Assembly (NCBI GenBank): GCA_937897665.1
Contig: CALCPB010000766.1
Span: 1-15,639 of the forward strand
Direction of reading: 5' to 3'
From: an uncultured Halomicronema sp.
GTDB lineage: Bacteria > Cyanobacteriota > Cyanobacteriia > Phormidesmidales > Phormidesmidaceae
DNA length: 15,639 nucleotides
Part shown: positions 14,694-15,639 of the stretch, piece after piece
Layout: each line of letters opens with the position of its first letter
Position numbering within the stretch: position 1 is the first letter of the stretch
Made by a program: the position numbers and the translations under genes
The notes under the pieces: model-generated
What the model was told of the DNA's origin: nothing
What the model saw: only the letters and a program-made list of their open reading frames with translations
The model's database searches: none

Positions 14694-14731
14694 TACCCAG
14701 GTTTGCGATGTTTGGCAGACCTGGGTATTTT
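14694..14731 (+). terminator. Intrinsic terminator of the amino-acid-binding protein gene
   Basis: TACCCAGGT (14694-14702) pairs with ACCTGGGTA (14719-14727). The stem extends inward through a T-G pair and TGC/GCA to about 13 bp, and TTTT follows at 14728-14731. It lies 62 bases after the stop codon and separates this gene from anything downstream. Confidence 0.85.
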
Positions 14732-15057
14732 GTTGCTTAGAGAGTCCCGCTTGAACCAGGCCGCGATCGCACAACGCACAACGCTCAGCACTCGCACACC
14801 TGAGGCATCTGGGCAGCACCGAAGAGTCCAAAGGCGAAGATTGACAGTCTTATTTCAGAAAATTGGTCGGGGGACTGCCATCCGTCAGCTCGGGAACAGA
14901 GGCGTCAAAACCATATCGCCAATCGCAGTTCACTCAAGCCCCTCTAGATTGCGGCAATCTTGATGCCTAATTGGGCGTTCCGACCGCCATAGACCGTAGG
15001 GTCTGGCCTGGCTCGAAGGGTATTCTGCCATCCACCTTGAACCGCCAAATTCAAGCC
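14732..15057. other. Spacer between two converging terminators, no gene seen
   Basis: This stretch lies between the terminator of the binding-protein gene (plus) and that of psaI (minus). A plus-strand ORF at 14664-14963 begins inside the first terminator hairpin and has a composition unlike a protein, so I do not call it. Only a HIP1 octamer at 14763-14770 stands out. Confidence 0.5.
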
Positions 15058-15101
15058 AAAAAAAATCCCCCAAGCTGACGCATAGAAGCCAGATGGAGGA
15101 T
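15058..15101 (-). terminator. Intrinsic terminator of psaI
   Basis: Read on the minus strand, ATCCTCCA (15094-15101) pairs with TGGGGGAT (15065-15072) through one G-T pair, with further CTG/CAG pairing inside. A run of eight T follows (15058-15065 appears as A on the plus strand). It lies about 40 bases after the psaI stop codon. Confidence 0.82.
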
Positions 15102-15141
15102 CGTTTGGTGTAGCCAAAGATTAGGGTTTGAGTTGCTTTAT

Positions 15142-15258
15142 CTAGACATCGGGCAGTTCGTCGCGCTCGATGTAAAGAAACAAAAATGCCATCGCAGCGG
15201 CGGGAAAAACGATGCCGACTAGAGGCACCAAAATGGAAGGAAGAAAAGAAGCTGCCAT
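15142..15258 (-). CDS. psaI: Photosystem I reaction centre subunit VIII (PsaI)
   Basis: PsaI is a single-helix thylakoid protein that sits beside PsaL and PsaM at the photosystem I trimer contact. The 38-residue product opens [18 protein letters not shown] and continues [20 protein letters not shown]. This closely follows remembered cyanobacterial PsaI sequences: AASFLP-x-IL-x-P-x-VG, a membrane helix over about residues 9-30, a Pro-Ala and Met-x-x-LF pattern, and an acidic Ile-Glu tail. The usual Trp after FLP is Ser here, and the tail is a few residues longer. The ATG at 15258 has AGGA eight bases upstream. In most cyanobacteria psaI adjoins psaL; here no psaL lies on either side within the window, and psaI has its own terminator. 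The identification rests on pattern only but is a good fit. Confidence 0.85.
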   Translation of the reverse strand: MAASFLPSILVPLVGIVFPAAAMAFLFLYIERDELPDV

Positions 15259-15639
15259 ATAAATATTCCTATCACTCAAAACAGTGCGAGAAGCCTGATA
15301 GCACTGAGTCAGCACTCAACGACTTCACCGATTAGCCTACTGTGAAACGGTCAGACATACTGCAATTTCTCAACGTCGTCATGGCATTTCTTAACGTTTT
15401 GAAAACTTTGGCAAGACATAGCGCTGGCCCTGCTGCTGGGGGCACCTAAGAGCGCTCTATTCTTGCGCACATGAGCCAAGTGGCTCCGCAGGCTTGCCCT
15501 CACCGGACTGGTGACTGCGACCACAGCTCCGACCTCAGCATCTGCCCAGCGGCATCCCCCTCCTACCAGCTAGCCTCTGGGGGCCAAGCTTTGCAGACCT
15601 CGGCAACCCGCCAGAGAATCAGTCTAAATGACGTCATCA
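15259..15639. promoter_or_regulatory. Upstream region of psaI with paired direct repeats
   Basis: This is 381 bases with no convincing gene on either strand, and it should contain the psaI promoter. Two direct repeats, ATTTCTCAACG (15365-15375) and ATTTCTTAACG (15386-15396) on the plus strand, are spaced 21 bases start to start, about two helical turns. They lie 107-138 bases before the psaI start. Nearer the gene, AGCACT occurs twice 11 bases apart (about 15300-15316). No clear -35/-10 pair could be fixed by eye. Confidence 0.4.

Noticed and set aside
14664..14963. 99-codon plus-strand ORF after the amino-acid-binding protein
   Set aside because: It starts inside the hairpin cluster, runs through the terminator stem, and has an Arg/Ser-rich composition typical of translated non-coding DNA.
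1..15639. Defence island, biosynthetic cluster or mobile element
   Set aside because: No transposase, integrase, nuclease, reverse transcriptase, toxin-antitoxin pair, CRISPR repeat or synthase cluster was seen; the genes are separate housekeeping and small hypothetical genes.

Overview
The window looks like a chromosomal segment of a cyanobacterium. The octamer GCGATCGC (HIP1), which is over-represented in many cyanobacterial genomes, recurs throughout (for example 1122-1129, 7301-7308, 8349-8356, 9141-9148, 12443-12450 and 14763-14770). A 38-codon gene near the right end (15142-15258, minus) encodes what I read as PsaI, a photosystem I subunit found only in oxygenic phototrophs. Several short proteins also have a cyanobacterial feel. 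I see no phage genes, transposase, CRISPR array, rRNA or tRNA. The order reads as ordinary housekeeping and accessory genes separated by rather long spacers.

Layout, left to right. A thioredoxin with a CGVC active site (50-433, minus) is followed by a 640-base spacer. Next is a PLP-dependent class V aminotransferase/cysteine-desulfurase-like enzyme (1072-2331, plus). It converges on phosphoenolpyruvate synthase ppsA (2664-5099, minus). After a 570-base AT-rich spacer come three minus-strand genes: a metallophosphoesterase carrying the five purple-acid-phosphatase-type motifs (5667-7058), a 66-residue zinc-ribbon-like protein (7211-7411) and an EamA/DMT exporter (7820-8713). Beyond the exporter lies a basic 130-residue protein of unknown function that can only begin at TTG or GTG (8765-9157). 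A 74-residue plus-strand protein (9620-9844) follows, then two tandem, evidently paralogous 58- and 64-residue membrane proteins (minus), a GNAT acetyltransferase (10552-11028) and a TrmH-type tRNA 2'-O-methyltransferase (11069-11797).

The right third is mostly plus strand. It holds a divergent translation initiation factor IF-3 whose best start is the non-canonical codon ATC at 12034, with a very strong terminator after it (12579-12616). A 68-residue conserved-looking small protein (12754-12960) comes next, then a lipoprotein-type general amino-acid-binding protein of the AapJ/BztA/NatF family (13549-14631). Its 3' end carries three small hairpins and an intrinsic terminator, and no permease gene follows. 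PsaI on the opposite strand has its own terminator and a pair of direct repeats 21 bp apart upstream.

Little in the window works as one pathway. The common themes are translation and RNA maintenance (IF-3, TrmH), redox and sulfur or PLP chemistry (thioredoxin, class V enzyme), carbon metabolism (PpsA), transport (EamA, amino-acid-binding protein) and photosynthesis (PsaI). I do not see a multigene defence or biosynthetic system. The most notable points are the IF-3 start and divergence, the solitary psaI with upstream repeats, the tandem small membrane proteins, and the amino-acid-binding protein without a permease.
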